Positions 21,628 to 31,680 of a DNA stretch of 64,000 bases are shown in pieces (position 1 is the stretch's first letter; each line of letters begins with the position of its first letter). Source of the DNA: Gnetum montanum. Taxonomy: Eukaryota > Streptophyta > Gnetopsida > Gnetales > Gnetaceae. The notes beneath the pieces are model-generated. The model was given only the letters and a program-made list of their open reading frames with translations, did no database searches and was not told where the DNA came from. The stretch is taken from assembly GCA_015680685.1 (NCBI GenBank), contig MNCI01007719.1:295583-359582 (forward strand), in the 5' to 3' direction. The translations under genes and the position numbers were made by a program.

Positions 21628-23214
21628 TGTAATGACGGAAAACGTCGGTTGCTGGAAAATACCAAATGAAGATCTGTGTACACAGTCTTAACCACAGATC
21701 CGTGCGAGGGCCATGCTGGAGAAAACGAATCCGCGGTGCCCTGAACGGTCTTGTCGATCAGACAGGGACTTACTTAACCAGTAAATTAACGAATATCGCG
21801 ATAATATACGTATTATATAGATATTCCATGAAACAAATCGATCCAATGAATCGTAAAAGGAGTAGAAACGATGTAAATAAATTGAAATAACGACAACATC
21901 AACGCGACAAGGAGGATCAGATTTAGGAAAGATGCGCAATTCCAAGATCTATGATTTGACTCGAAGACTAAGTATATTGTATACAAAGTTCCAATAGCAA
22001 ACTCCGCTTATCCTATGCGAAGCATACACAAAAAAACAAGAAAACTGTTTAACAAGGAGTACAAAATGAAGCTCGGTCTACCTTGTAAGCCAAAGATGGA
22101 ATGCAAGGAAGGTCAAGCTTGGATGTCTATCGATCAACTGTTTCTGATCAATAAACCTTGCCAACCGCACCAGATGATCTCTCGATCTCTGATCTGCTCC
22201 TTTTGCCTTCGGTAGTCTTTGCTAAAAGCTGTTAATGATCACCAATGAAGAGAATTGTATTTTTGCCAAAGGACTAATTGCTCCTATTGCCAATGCTCAA
22301 AAAATGTCTTTTGTCTTTGCCAAAAGGTGATCCCCTTTCTTTCTTTGCCAATTGGAGTATTTATAGGCTCAGTAGTACATGGAGAAGGCATGGCCCTGAT
22401 GACACGTGTCTCGAACTTTCAAAATGTCGTTGACTTGGCAAATTTTATGTTGAAATTGGTCATGTCGTATCATGTTTTTGGAAAAGGGGGCAAAGTACGC
22501 TGTCAACCACTCCTACTAAAGCCACCTCATGATTATGCTGCGATATGCTGATGAGCGTATCATGCGTATGGAGAGGAGGTGTGTGTCTGGTACTGCCTTA
22601 TTTGACTTTAGGCTACATTAGGCTCATTTACGCCGCATAGCGTGATAGAGTGTAATAGAGCATAGAAATAGTTAACTTAAGCTGTTTTACGCTCATTTAC
22701 GCCGCAAAGCGTAATAGAGCGTAAAAGTGGTCAACTTACAATAAGTTACACTTGTTTACGCGGCATAGCGTAATAAGCGTAAAGCGATCAATCTGCAAAA
22801 AGAAAAAATCAATTTGCCACGCTTCCTTTGGACTCTGACTTTGACTTCCTCGAAGCTCATTATGCTGCTTTACGTAATGGAGCGTAAATTCAGCCCTAAA
22901 CAAAAGACTTAACGGAATATGCGACAAGTCTCATATCACACTGCTTAGCCCTTAAGCTTCATCAAATTCGCTGAAGTAAGTTACTTTCTGATATCGGGTT
23001 ACATTAAGCAGAGTTACGCCGAGCGTCATTACGCTACGTTGTGTAATGTAGCATAAAGTGAGAAAACAAAGTAAGGTTGGAATTTGTAAGAAACTTAGAG
23101 ACTTGATGCTGCGCACCTCTTTGCCTTGTTCTGTCTTCTGGATTTTTGTCGCAAACTTTCGCTCGAATCATGAATCTTCGCCCTAGGCCGATTCACAATT
23201 TCCATGGTGTTTCA
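21628..23214 (-). repeat. 3' LTR of the Tat element
   Basis: This 1587 bp LTR pairs with 34912-36496. Its segment 22610-23060 is full of short inverted repeats built on TTACGC/GCGTAA; a perfect example is TTTTACGCTC (22685-22694) facing GAGCGTAAAA (22717-22726). Small frames such as 22015-22215 recur in the other LTR only because the LTRs are duplicates. Confidence 0.93.
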
Positions 23215-23232
23215 ATGGCCCCTCTTTGTTGA
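23215..23232 (-). other. polypurine tract of the Tat element
   Basis: On the minus strand 'CAACAAAGAGGGGCCAT' lies directly before the LTR start TGAAACACC. It is the expected plus-strand primer and agrees with the primer-binding site at the other end. Confidence 0.85.
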
Positions 23233-24349
23233 CGTTTAGAGGGCTTGCCTGAAAGACATCAACAAAGAATACGAAACACCGGACGAGTAAAAGTACCAAC
23301 AACGTTCATCATCGGTTACTCAAGTGTCGCCCTGTCAAAGTAGAAGTGCATAAATGAGGGAAATGGGAGATAAAATGGTAGGTGAGGGAATTTGTACAGA
23401 GGTAAGAGGAGAGAGGTTTGGGTAAGACTCAAATGACTGAGTATAGTGTTTTGCACATAAGCAATTAGGCCTTCTCCTGCGATTGCATTTGCATGGAGTT
23501 ATGCTGTCATTTTGTAGATGAAGGGGCTTGCATAGACGAATTGTGTTGCATCTACACGGCTTGGATGAGTTGTGTTTCATCCATTTTGCCGACCCTACTT
23601 TTTTTTTGCGTCCACTAGGCGAGTTGCGTTGTGGTAGTTCATGGACTTAACTGTAATGCAGATGCGGAAAGCGTATGCTACGTATTCAGATTTTGTGCAA
23701 GGGAAACAGATGGAATGGCTAAGGAGGGGGATAAAAGCAAGAGTTAGGATTATGAGGAAACCAGTTTTGCACTCCTAAGTGGACAGGCTAACTTAAGCGG
23801 CCATCTCAAAACGCTGTCTGTACTTCACCGCTTAGATGAACGCACTCTTGAACGACATCCTCGTAGCAAGTAACCTGCAATCAAAGAAGAAAATAGAGGA
23901 CACCATCGCTCAGCCAAATCATCGGAGAGGTTGTTAAAACAAGTACTGTTTGGGGTGAGACAGAGTGAGCGGGCCATGAACGAGGAACCATAGCAAGAGG
24001 CCAGGGTCTCAATGTTGATGCTTGGCCTAGCATATCGCCACCAAAGAAAATCAGACTCATCGCACCTAACTGGTTATGCAAAGAATCAACTAGGTGAATC
24101 TGTGAAGCCAGAGTCTGATAGTGATGATGAGTGGAGGTCCCCAGGGTCGTGGTTGATGAGAACTCCTTTGGGGCTCCGGACAGTGAAACTAATCTCTCAG
24201 AGGTGCCACCGTTGAAATGGGTGTAGTGACGGCATCTCCGAGGGGTCAGTAGTGATGGTAGCGATGTTGGGGCTGTCCCAACATCCCATCCTGTTCGTGT
24301 TGCAGCAGCCCAAAGACAATCACGCTCGCCTGAGTGGTGTGTTGGCGGT
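23233..24349. other. 3' untranslated internal region of the Tat element
   Basis: This is about 1.1 kb between the tandem repeats and the purine tract. I recognise no domain on either strand, and the short frames here have no family resemblance. Confidence 0.6.
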
Positions 24350-24812
24350 TTGTAGGTCCCAGTTTTAAGTCCTGGTAGACTGCTGTTGCTGGTTTTAAGT
24401 CCCAGCAGACCATGGTCCCAGTTTAAAGTCTAGGCGGACTGAAAAATGCTAGTTTTACGTCGTAGCGGATGGCGGTAGAATTGATTTATGATCTCAGCAG
24501 ACTGTGCTGTGGATGTCAATTTCATGTCGTGACCTAGGGAAAAATCTGTGTTGGTTTCACGTCTCAGCAGACGGATACTTGCCTATGCCAGTTTTATGTC
24601 ATGGTGGACAGCCGGTGCCAGTTTAGCGTTGTGGCAGACGCGTGCAGGAAATGCCAATTTTACGTCTTGTCGAACCTATACAACACTGCCAGTTTTACAT
24701 CGTAGCGGACGATTGCAACTTGCCAGTTTTACATCGTGGCAGACGATCGTTGCCAGTTTAGCGTCATGATGCGTGCAGAAAGTGCCAATTTTACGTTGTA
24801 GCGGACGATTGC
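24350..24812 (+). repeat. imperfect tandem repeat, about 30-35 bp unit, in the 3' region of the Tat element
   Basis: About a dozen copies of a core reading AGTTTTANGTCRTRGCRGAC occur at 24361, 24391, 24420, 24450, 24590, 24619, 24656, 24691, 24725, 24755 and 24787, among others. Each core is an imperfect dyad (GTC...GAC). The same core recurs at 28514, 30504, 30562 and 30589 around the plus-strand gene inside this element. Confidence 0.8.
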
Positions 24813-24841
24813 TGTGCCTAATGTTAACACTGGATATGCAG

Positions 24842-27800
24842 CTAGATGTAGTATTGCTTTAGATATATATGGTTCACAGGATTCGGTAGCTCGTTGCCGT
24901 TGATATCTGCTAGCTTGAATGCACCGTTGCTATACACATCAGCTACCAAGAAAGGGCCCTCCCAGTTTGCAAAGAACTTGCCTACTAGTTCACGAACAGC
25001 CTTGAGAACCAGATCTCCCTTCTTGATTGAATGTTGTTGAAGATTATGACAATGCTTCTGCCTCTACTTATCTTGATACTTTTCGATGGTATCAAGCGTC
25101 TGTATTCGCTTCTCCTCTACTGAGTCCAAATCCATGATCCGAGACTCGGTGTGTTGAGCGTCATTTATAATGGTGGAGAGGACCATCCGTAGAGAAGGAA
25201 CTTGTAATTCGAGAGGCAGCACCGCCTCAGATCCATAGACTAGGCTATAGGGTGTACTGTCTGTAGCTATTCTACATGTGGTACGGTACGCCCATAGCAC
25301 ATAGAGGATCTTTTCATGCCATCGTCTTTTGTTGCTGCTGAGCATTTTCTTGAGCAAATTGATAATGACCTTGTTCATTGCTTCAGCTTGACCATTCGCT
25401 TGCGGGTCATAAGGTGAGGAAAAAGATTGTTTAATACCAAGGCTATCACAAAAATATTTGGTTTCCACACTGCTAAATTGTGGCCCATTATCGATCACGA
25501 TAGTCATCGGGAGGCCAAATCTAGTTACGATGTTGTCTAAAATGAAATGACAGATTTGTTGAGATGTGATCTTTCGCAAAGGGATGGCTTCCACCCACTT
25601 TGTGAAATACTCAGTAGTGGTGATTATGAAGCTGTGGCCTGTGAAAGATTTTGGTGTGATAGGCCCTATAATGTCTAATCCCCATCGTTGAAAGGGCCAT
25701 GTAATCTGAGTCGTGTGTAGTTCCGTAAGTAACACATGTATAAGGTTCGTGTAACGTTGACACGTGTCACACATTTTAACCTTTGTAAGATAGTCTTTTT
25801 CCATATACGGCCGATAATACCCTAAGCAATGGATTTTAGAGGCCATGGCTCGTGGTGCTACGTGTCCTCCACATAATCTCTCGTGAACTTCACCGACTAT
25901 ACGTTGTGCTTGGTCTTTGTTAACGCAAGTAAGCAGTACTCCATCAAAAGAGCGTCTACAAAGGGTACTATCTCCTATGATGACGTATTGCCTAGCTCGC
26001 TTACGGATTGTATCTTTTCGTGCGCATGTTAGCTCGTGTGGTGGTTCGCCATGCAGGAGGTAGGTTTTAATATTATCGTACCACTCTGGCATTTTATCCT
26101 CGAGCAGTGAGGATATTTGCGTCGTCTGAATGATAGGATCTGTACACTCTGTTATTAAGGTGGGACAAGTGTCGAACAGGTACGACGGCACATTTAAAGC
26201 TAATGTAGCCAGTGCATCGACTAGCGTGTTGTCATTTCGAGGCATGTGTTGGGCATCGGTTGCTACGAACTACTTCAGAAGATCTTTATCCATATCGCAG
26301 TAGGGCTGTAAATGTGCAGCCTTGCAGGCATAGACTCCTATGATTTGATTTATAACAAGCATCGAATCGCCCCTAATCGCCAGGTGTTGAACATCGAGCT
26401 CTCTAGCTGTTAATAATCCCCTGAGGAGCCCCTCGTACTCTACCATGTTATTCATACAGGGAAAGGTTAAGCGGTAGGCATGCAGACATACATCCTCAGG
26501 TGACAGCGTAATGACCATGGTAGCACTGCCGCCTTTAGCGGTTGAAGCTCCGTCAAAATGTAACGTTGCTTCGAGGCCTGTTAGGACAGAGCTTAGACTA
26601 TGTACATGCTCGTCGAGAAATTCAGGCTCTATCGTCGCCTGACTGTCAATAGGCGATGTTATTAGTTGGTCAACTATCGCTTGACCTTTCGTAGAAGATT
26701 GACCAATGTAATGCAAATCGAATTCTGCTGTGATAGCTTTCCAACGAGCTATCTTACTACTTTCATACAGGTTGTGCGTAATAGCCCTAAGGATGTTATT
26801 CTTGCAGATTATGTTGACTTGGCTACGAAAGAGATAGTGTCTGCATTTTTTGAGCGTAAATACTAACGCTAAACAATTACGCTCTACTTCATTATACCTC
26901 GTTTCATACGCACATAGAGCATGACTCAAGTAGTATATGGGTACTTCTGACCCATCATCTCTTTTTTGACAGAGTAATGTAACTAGGGCTACGTCTGAGG
27001 TCGCGAGGTAAATGTAGAATGGTTGATCCCTTTGTGGCGGGAATACTGTTGGCAAGCATTGAAGTTCTTGCTTCGAGCTGTTAAACACACGCTGACAATT
27101 GTCTGTCCATTTGAAATTAACCCCTTTTTTAGCAGATGCTGCATAGGGTGTAACTTGTCTGTTAGTCTCGAAATGAACCACCTGATAAACTGTAACCTCC
27201 CTTGCAATCCGCGTAATTGCTTAAGATTTGTAGGGGGTGTCAATTCAGCAATGGCCTTGACCTTGTTAGGGTCTACTCGTATACCAGTTTTCAATACCAC
27301 AAACCCCAGCATGCGTCCGGTTTTGACTCCGAATACGCACTTCTTTGGGTTGAGCCGGAGGTCGTATTTAGAGCATCTTTTAAGGACTAACTCCAGATCC
27401 TCCGAATGATCTTCTGACCTTATAGACTTAACAGCTATATCGTCAACATAATCATTTAGTCTCCCTAGGAGGTAATCGCTAAAGATGTACGTCATAGCTC
27501 GTTGATACGTAGCTCCGGCATTTTTTAAACCAAAAGGCATCATAGTGTAATAAAAGGTCCCCCAGGATGTCATGAATGTTGTTGTCAGCTAGTGTTCTGG
27601 GTTGATGTGAATTTGATTATAGCCTGAGAAGCCATCCATGAAGGATAAAAGCGCATGCCCAGTGGTTGTATCCACTAGTTGGTCGATACTTGGTAGCGGG
27701 AAATTGTCCTTGATTGTAGCTTTGTTCAAGTCTCAGAAGTCTATGCAGATGTGTATCCCTCCAGTCTTTTTAGGGACAACTATAATGTTAGATACCCAGT

Positions 27801-28335
27801 CTGAGTAATCGACCGCGTGAATAAAATCAGCCTGGTACAGTTTAGTGATCTCATCACGTACTGCTAGCGTGACTTCTGGCTTAATTTTTCGTGCTTTTTG
27901 TCTAATTGCTTTAATATGGGGATCTAGAATTATGTTGTGTTGTATTAGTCTTGGGTCTAGTCCTGGCATATCTTCATATGATCATGCAAACACTGTGACG
28001 TTATTCTGGAGTGCCTGTTTTATGTTGTCATGTGTCTTTTGGTCTAGTAAAGAACTAACCTTAAGAGTTTTAGTCTCACCTTTATGCGTAACGACAGAGA
28101 CCTCGTTAAGGGGGTCTTCGGTTACATCTCCAGCTTCCAGATCTAGCGTGCACGTCGATTGTTCTGGCCAATCTAGAGATGTTTCCAACGTGGCTATGGT
28201 TGCATCATTGAGGGCAAGGTTAGTTTCTACTAGTGTGGGATCAAATTGTCTAATGATTCCCCCATGTGGGCCTGTTAAGGCTAGGGGTACAGATAAAATT
28301 TCGTCCATTTGCCAACTGTCTTGCAAAATTGCCAA
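24842..28335 (-). pseudogene. Tat element pol: RT, RNase H, second RNase H, integrase (broken)
   Basis: On the minus strand the order is an RT palm with 'VPKKTGGIHICIDF' (about 27770) and the catalytic YVDD (about 27450), then RNase H, then a second, plant-type RNase H ('LHFDGASTAKGG' near 26570). Integrase follows: a GGH...CDTCQ zinc domain near 25860-25760, then D191, D252 and E288 of the 26245 frame, which gives the D-35-E spacing. The C-terminal 'GKFFANWEGPFLV' module ends at stop TAG 24844-24842. Damage: stops near 27730, 27590 and 26270 and at about 25062, and a frameshift near 27100. The enzyme set would copy and integrate the element; this copy cannot. Confidence 0.9.
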
Positions 28336-28784
28336 ATATGAAAGTGGTTAGGAAAATGCTAAGTTAGATGTCACCAGTATTAACGTATGATGCTTGGTGT
28401 AGTTTTGAAAAAGGTATGGCATGATGTTGCCGAGCGTGAAGAGCTAACTGAATTTTGGATACCGTGAACAGCCTGTAATTAATGTGACCCAATTACGAGG
28501 TGATAAGATGCAGTAGTTTAAGGTCATTTCAGACCGTAATGCATGCGATATCTGCTGCAATTAATGCCCTGATCTTCGGGTTCCAGCTCATACTGACACC
28601 AGCCTTTGGGCAAGTCTCACTTTAATCGGGCGTCAAGTCGGTTAGTTTTGCATATAAGTAGGCAGTTCTTATCGAAAACAGGCTATTGGCTATCGCAAAT
28701 TTGAATTTTCAGCTGTCGCAGAAAGAAGGAGAAAGAGTAAAAGATTGCAGCGCATTATTTGTGAAGGTGTTCAGGACTGTAACA

Positions 28785-30320
28785 ATGGCATCGAAGGTGA
28801 GAGGAAAGAATACCAAATTGGCAAAAATCGACGAAGTACAAGGAAGTCTGCAGCGTGCTTTGCAGGCCTTGGTCAAAGTGAGAGATGTCACTCCCCACTG
28901 GAACAAGCAGAGGTAATCAATGTATTAAAATTTTTAAGGAATTCTGTTAATAACTAGAAATTTTGACTTAATTATGCTACAAACGAACGAGAGGCATCTC
29001 GGTCTGCCGTTGTAAGCAAAGTGTGGGGGGAATTCCCTGATAAATTTGCCTTCATGGAAGGCGTTGTCGGTGATATGATCAAGCACCTCGAGCGCATCGA
29101 TCCTGGGGCTGGCATGTTACGGCTATAGTACGCTTATTTTATTATAAAGTTATAATGTTTATTTACGTTTGATTTAATATTCGTCATCAGGAGCTCGCCT
29201 TCAATGGGACTCTACAGAGCCCATTGACCTGTACACTATCGAGCCTTCATCGGAAGGAGCGGTCGTGCCACACAACATTTATGAGGAAATGCGTAAATGT
29301 GCATTACGCTCAACCTGCTCCTTGTGGGAGAGTCAAAACATCAATGCAGACCTTTGGAAGAAGCTGCAAAGGTCAGAAAAGAAAAGGATGTCTCTAACCA
29401 AAGAGGTTGGCGACTTAAGATCACGATGTGAATTCCTGCAAGCGTGAGGAACGGGTGAAGAGGACTGGCAGACGGTTGTCATTGACTACGCTCGCTACTG
29501 GACCGTGGTCAGAAACAGCGTATAAACCAATCGTGAATTGGTGGAGCAAAGGATGCAAATAGAACTCTTGGCCCAGAAGAACCAGGACTGGAAGGACTTT
29601 TGCGCTAGTGTCCAAGAGTGGGGGCAGAAACAAAAAGATCATAAGCATCTGTATAAGCGAGAAAGTATCGCTTATCGTCAGCACTATCGAGATTCTGCTA
29701 TTGAAGCTCAATCCTTGCGATTGTTCCTCGATGTCATTGGTGCGTCTAAGGCCTTCGAGAAGTTCCAGGAGTAGGTAACAGTGAGCGCATCCCCGGAAAG
29801 AGAAATTACTCTTCCCGGGGAAGAGACCACAGTCCCTACCTTCTTCCCCGAACCACCTCGATGAACTAGCATGGAGAAAGGGAAGGTGAAAGCTGGAACT
29901 AATCTGGGAAACGAAGTTTGGTCTGAGTTGACCGAAGACGAAATTATGCAACGCTTGTGGGTCGGTTTAGATCAACTTCCCTTTGCTGCAGATGCAGGGC
30001 CATCGCGAGTAAGTTTGAGTGTTATTAAATTTAAATTTTCTGACTTGTCCTATCGTGGCTTTTGCTTATGTACTTGTTGTATGTAGGTACAAAGAATGGA
30101 TGAAGAAGGTGAATAGAATGAAGAGCACGCTCAGGAAGGAGAGCGTAATGACGCGGACCATCCTCTTGGGGAGCAAGTGTTAGTGCAAGGACCCTGTGAA
30201 GATGACATTCCTCATGAAGGAATACTCCTTAAAAGGGATGGCCCATTCGAAGACGATTTGTTAGGCTTAGAGACGGACTTAAGGGATATGGGTGATAGTG
30301 GTACTAGGGGGGATGCGTAA
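28785..30320 (+). pseudogene. plus-strand spliced-looking gene inside the minus-strand Tat element, family unknown
   Basis: Start ATG 28785-28787, exon 1 to 28912 (AGCAGAG|GTAATC). A second block from about 28980 to 29127 includes KVWGEFPDKFAFMEGVVGD, but its borders are poor. Exon 3 runs from 29191 (after CGTCATCAG) to 30008 (CGA|GTAAGT), and the last exon from 30087 (after TATGTAG) to stop TAA 30318-30320. Exon 3 stays in one frame for 272 codons with four stops (about 29445, 29523, 29772, 29862). Each is one C-to-T change from CGA, CAA or CAG; a TAG in the last exon fits the same rule. The product would be charged, Lys/Glu/Gln-rich and probably helical or coiled-coil, with an acidic tail. 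I recognise no domain. Antisense reading frames are known in Tat elements, but usually near the 3' LTR. Confidence 0.6.
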
Positions 30321-30489
30321 TTGTGATTTACGCACGATTTTATTTATGAGGTTGAACAATGGCAATATGAATCTTGGCGTGATTTTATTTATGAGATTTT
30401 CTTTATGTTTTTAATTTTATGTCTTTATTTATACAAAGCATAAATAGAATTTGTTAAAGATTTTGGATAGGTTGCGTTATTATGACTGT

Positions 30490-30612
30490 AGAATGGAGTC
30501 ACTAGTTTAAGGCCATTACGGGCCGTCACATAGCGTTTGCGTAAGATACAAACGAATTTGCTAGTTTTAGGCCATTGCGGGCCTTTACTAGTTTTAGGCC
30601 GTTGCAGGCCAT
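30490..30612 (+). repeat. short repeat block: three AGTTTTAGGCC dyads
   Basis: Three copies of 'AGTTTWAGGCCRTTRCRGGCC' lie at 30504-30524, 30562-30582 and 30589-30610. A fourth relative (AGTTTAAGGTCATTTCAGACC) is at 28514-28534. They bracket the plus-strand gene and resemble the core of the tandem array at 24350-24812. Confidence 0.7.
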
Positions 30613-30849
30613 CTGTGTACGTGAGGGGATGTAATTGATAAAAGTGTACATATTTGCGTAATTGTACTAATATGACTAATAGAAGTCAAGAAACATAAAT
30701 GGCGTAAACTGGGAAGCATAAATGACATAATGGATAGAAAACATAAATATATGTATATTGAAGAAAATAGACAGTCAAATTTGATAAGCCGAAATAGAAA
30801 AACTAGTGAAAATGTAATGATGTGCGTAAATACCACTCAGATCAATCGC

Positions 30850-31680
30850 TAGCCTGTAATTGTTTCTTGATGGCCTTTACGTTGAGTGATGTGTAAGGGC
30901 GAGGAGATTTATGGCCTGACTCCTCCACATCATTCTCCTCTCCCTGAAATGGTAGGTCAGCCCAGGCTAGGCTATCATTATTCATTTCAACTTTTTTAGG
31001 AATTCAGACATGGGTTTGATTTTCGGGCATTTTGATCTCCGAACCCCATTCTTCCTCGATGTTATTGACAGTCCTAGGAGTTATTTCATCACCGTGTATT
31101 ACTACCTCTCCCCCTGCATAAGGTAAGTGTATCTCTTGATGTATTGGTGATGAAACTGCCCTCAGTTGGGCTAGCCAGGACCTCCCTAGAATCAGGTTGA
31201 AACCGGGCATCAACGATAAATGTGGCGTCTGTTGGGAACTGGTCTCCTGCCACGAATTCGATATACACCATCCCTTTGACTTGAACTCGTGCCCCGTTGA
31301 ACGACTTTAGGCATGATGTCGTTGTAGGATTGATCTGGTCGACCAGGCCCAACTTATCCACTATAGGATAAGGGATGACATTCGTGGTCGCGCCATCATC
31401 AACGTGCACCCTTCGGATCCAATATTGACCGACCCAGATGGTGATGAACATGGGTTTTGTCATCACTTGACCTTTCTCAGAATCATCTTTGATGGATTCA
31501 TCGTGAAAGGTCAAAGAGGTTGATTTGGGTTGCTCAGCGGCGGGGGAAAACATGACAGCATGTATCGCTTCCTCTTCCCATAAGCCTTCATCCACAGGTA
31601 TGGATGTCAGCATACGGACCATAGCCTCACGGTGCTTTTGAGATGTCATAAGTAAGTCATAGAGGCTCAATGTTGTGTTC
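30850..31680 (-). pseudogene. Tat element aspartic protease region (broken)
   Basis: The minus-strand frame opening near 31670 contains VHVDDGATTNVIPYPIVDKLGL with the protease active site (DDGA near 31400; other family members have D-S/G-G). The C-terminal core 'GFNLILGRSWLAQLRAV' is in a different frame (31213-31004), so a frameshift lies near 31210. Coding-like sequence continues to about 30850, where a TGA precedes a GTATTT that could be a splice donor. The RT frame resumes only at about 28335. Confidence 0.75.

Noticed and set aside
29421-29951. 176-codon minus-strand frame inside the Tat spacer
   Set aside because: It mirrors the plus-strand exon 3, has no gypsy pol motif, and its composition fits an antisense shadow.
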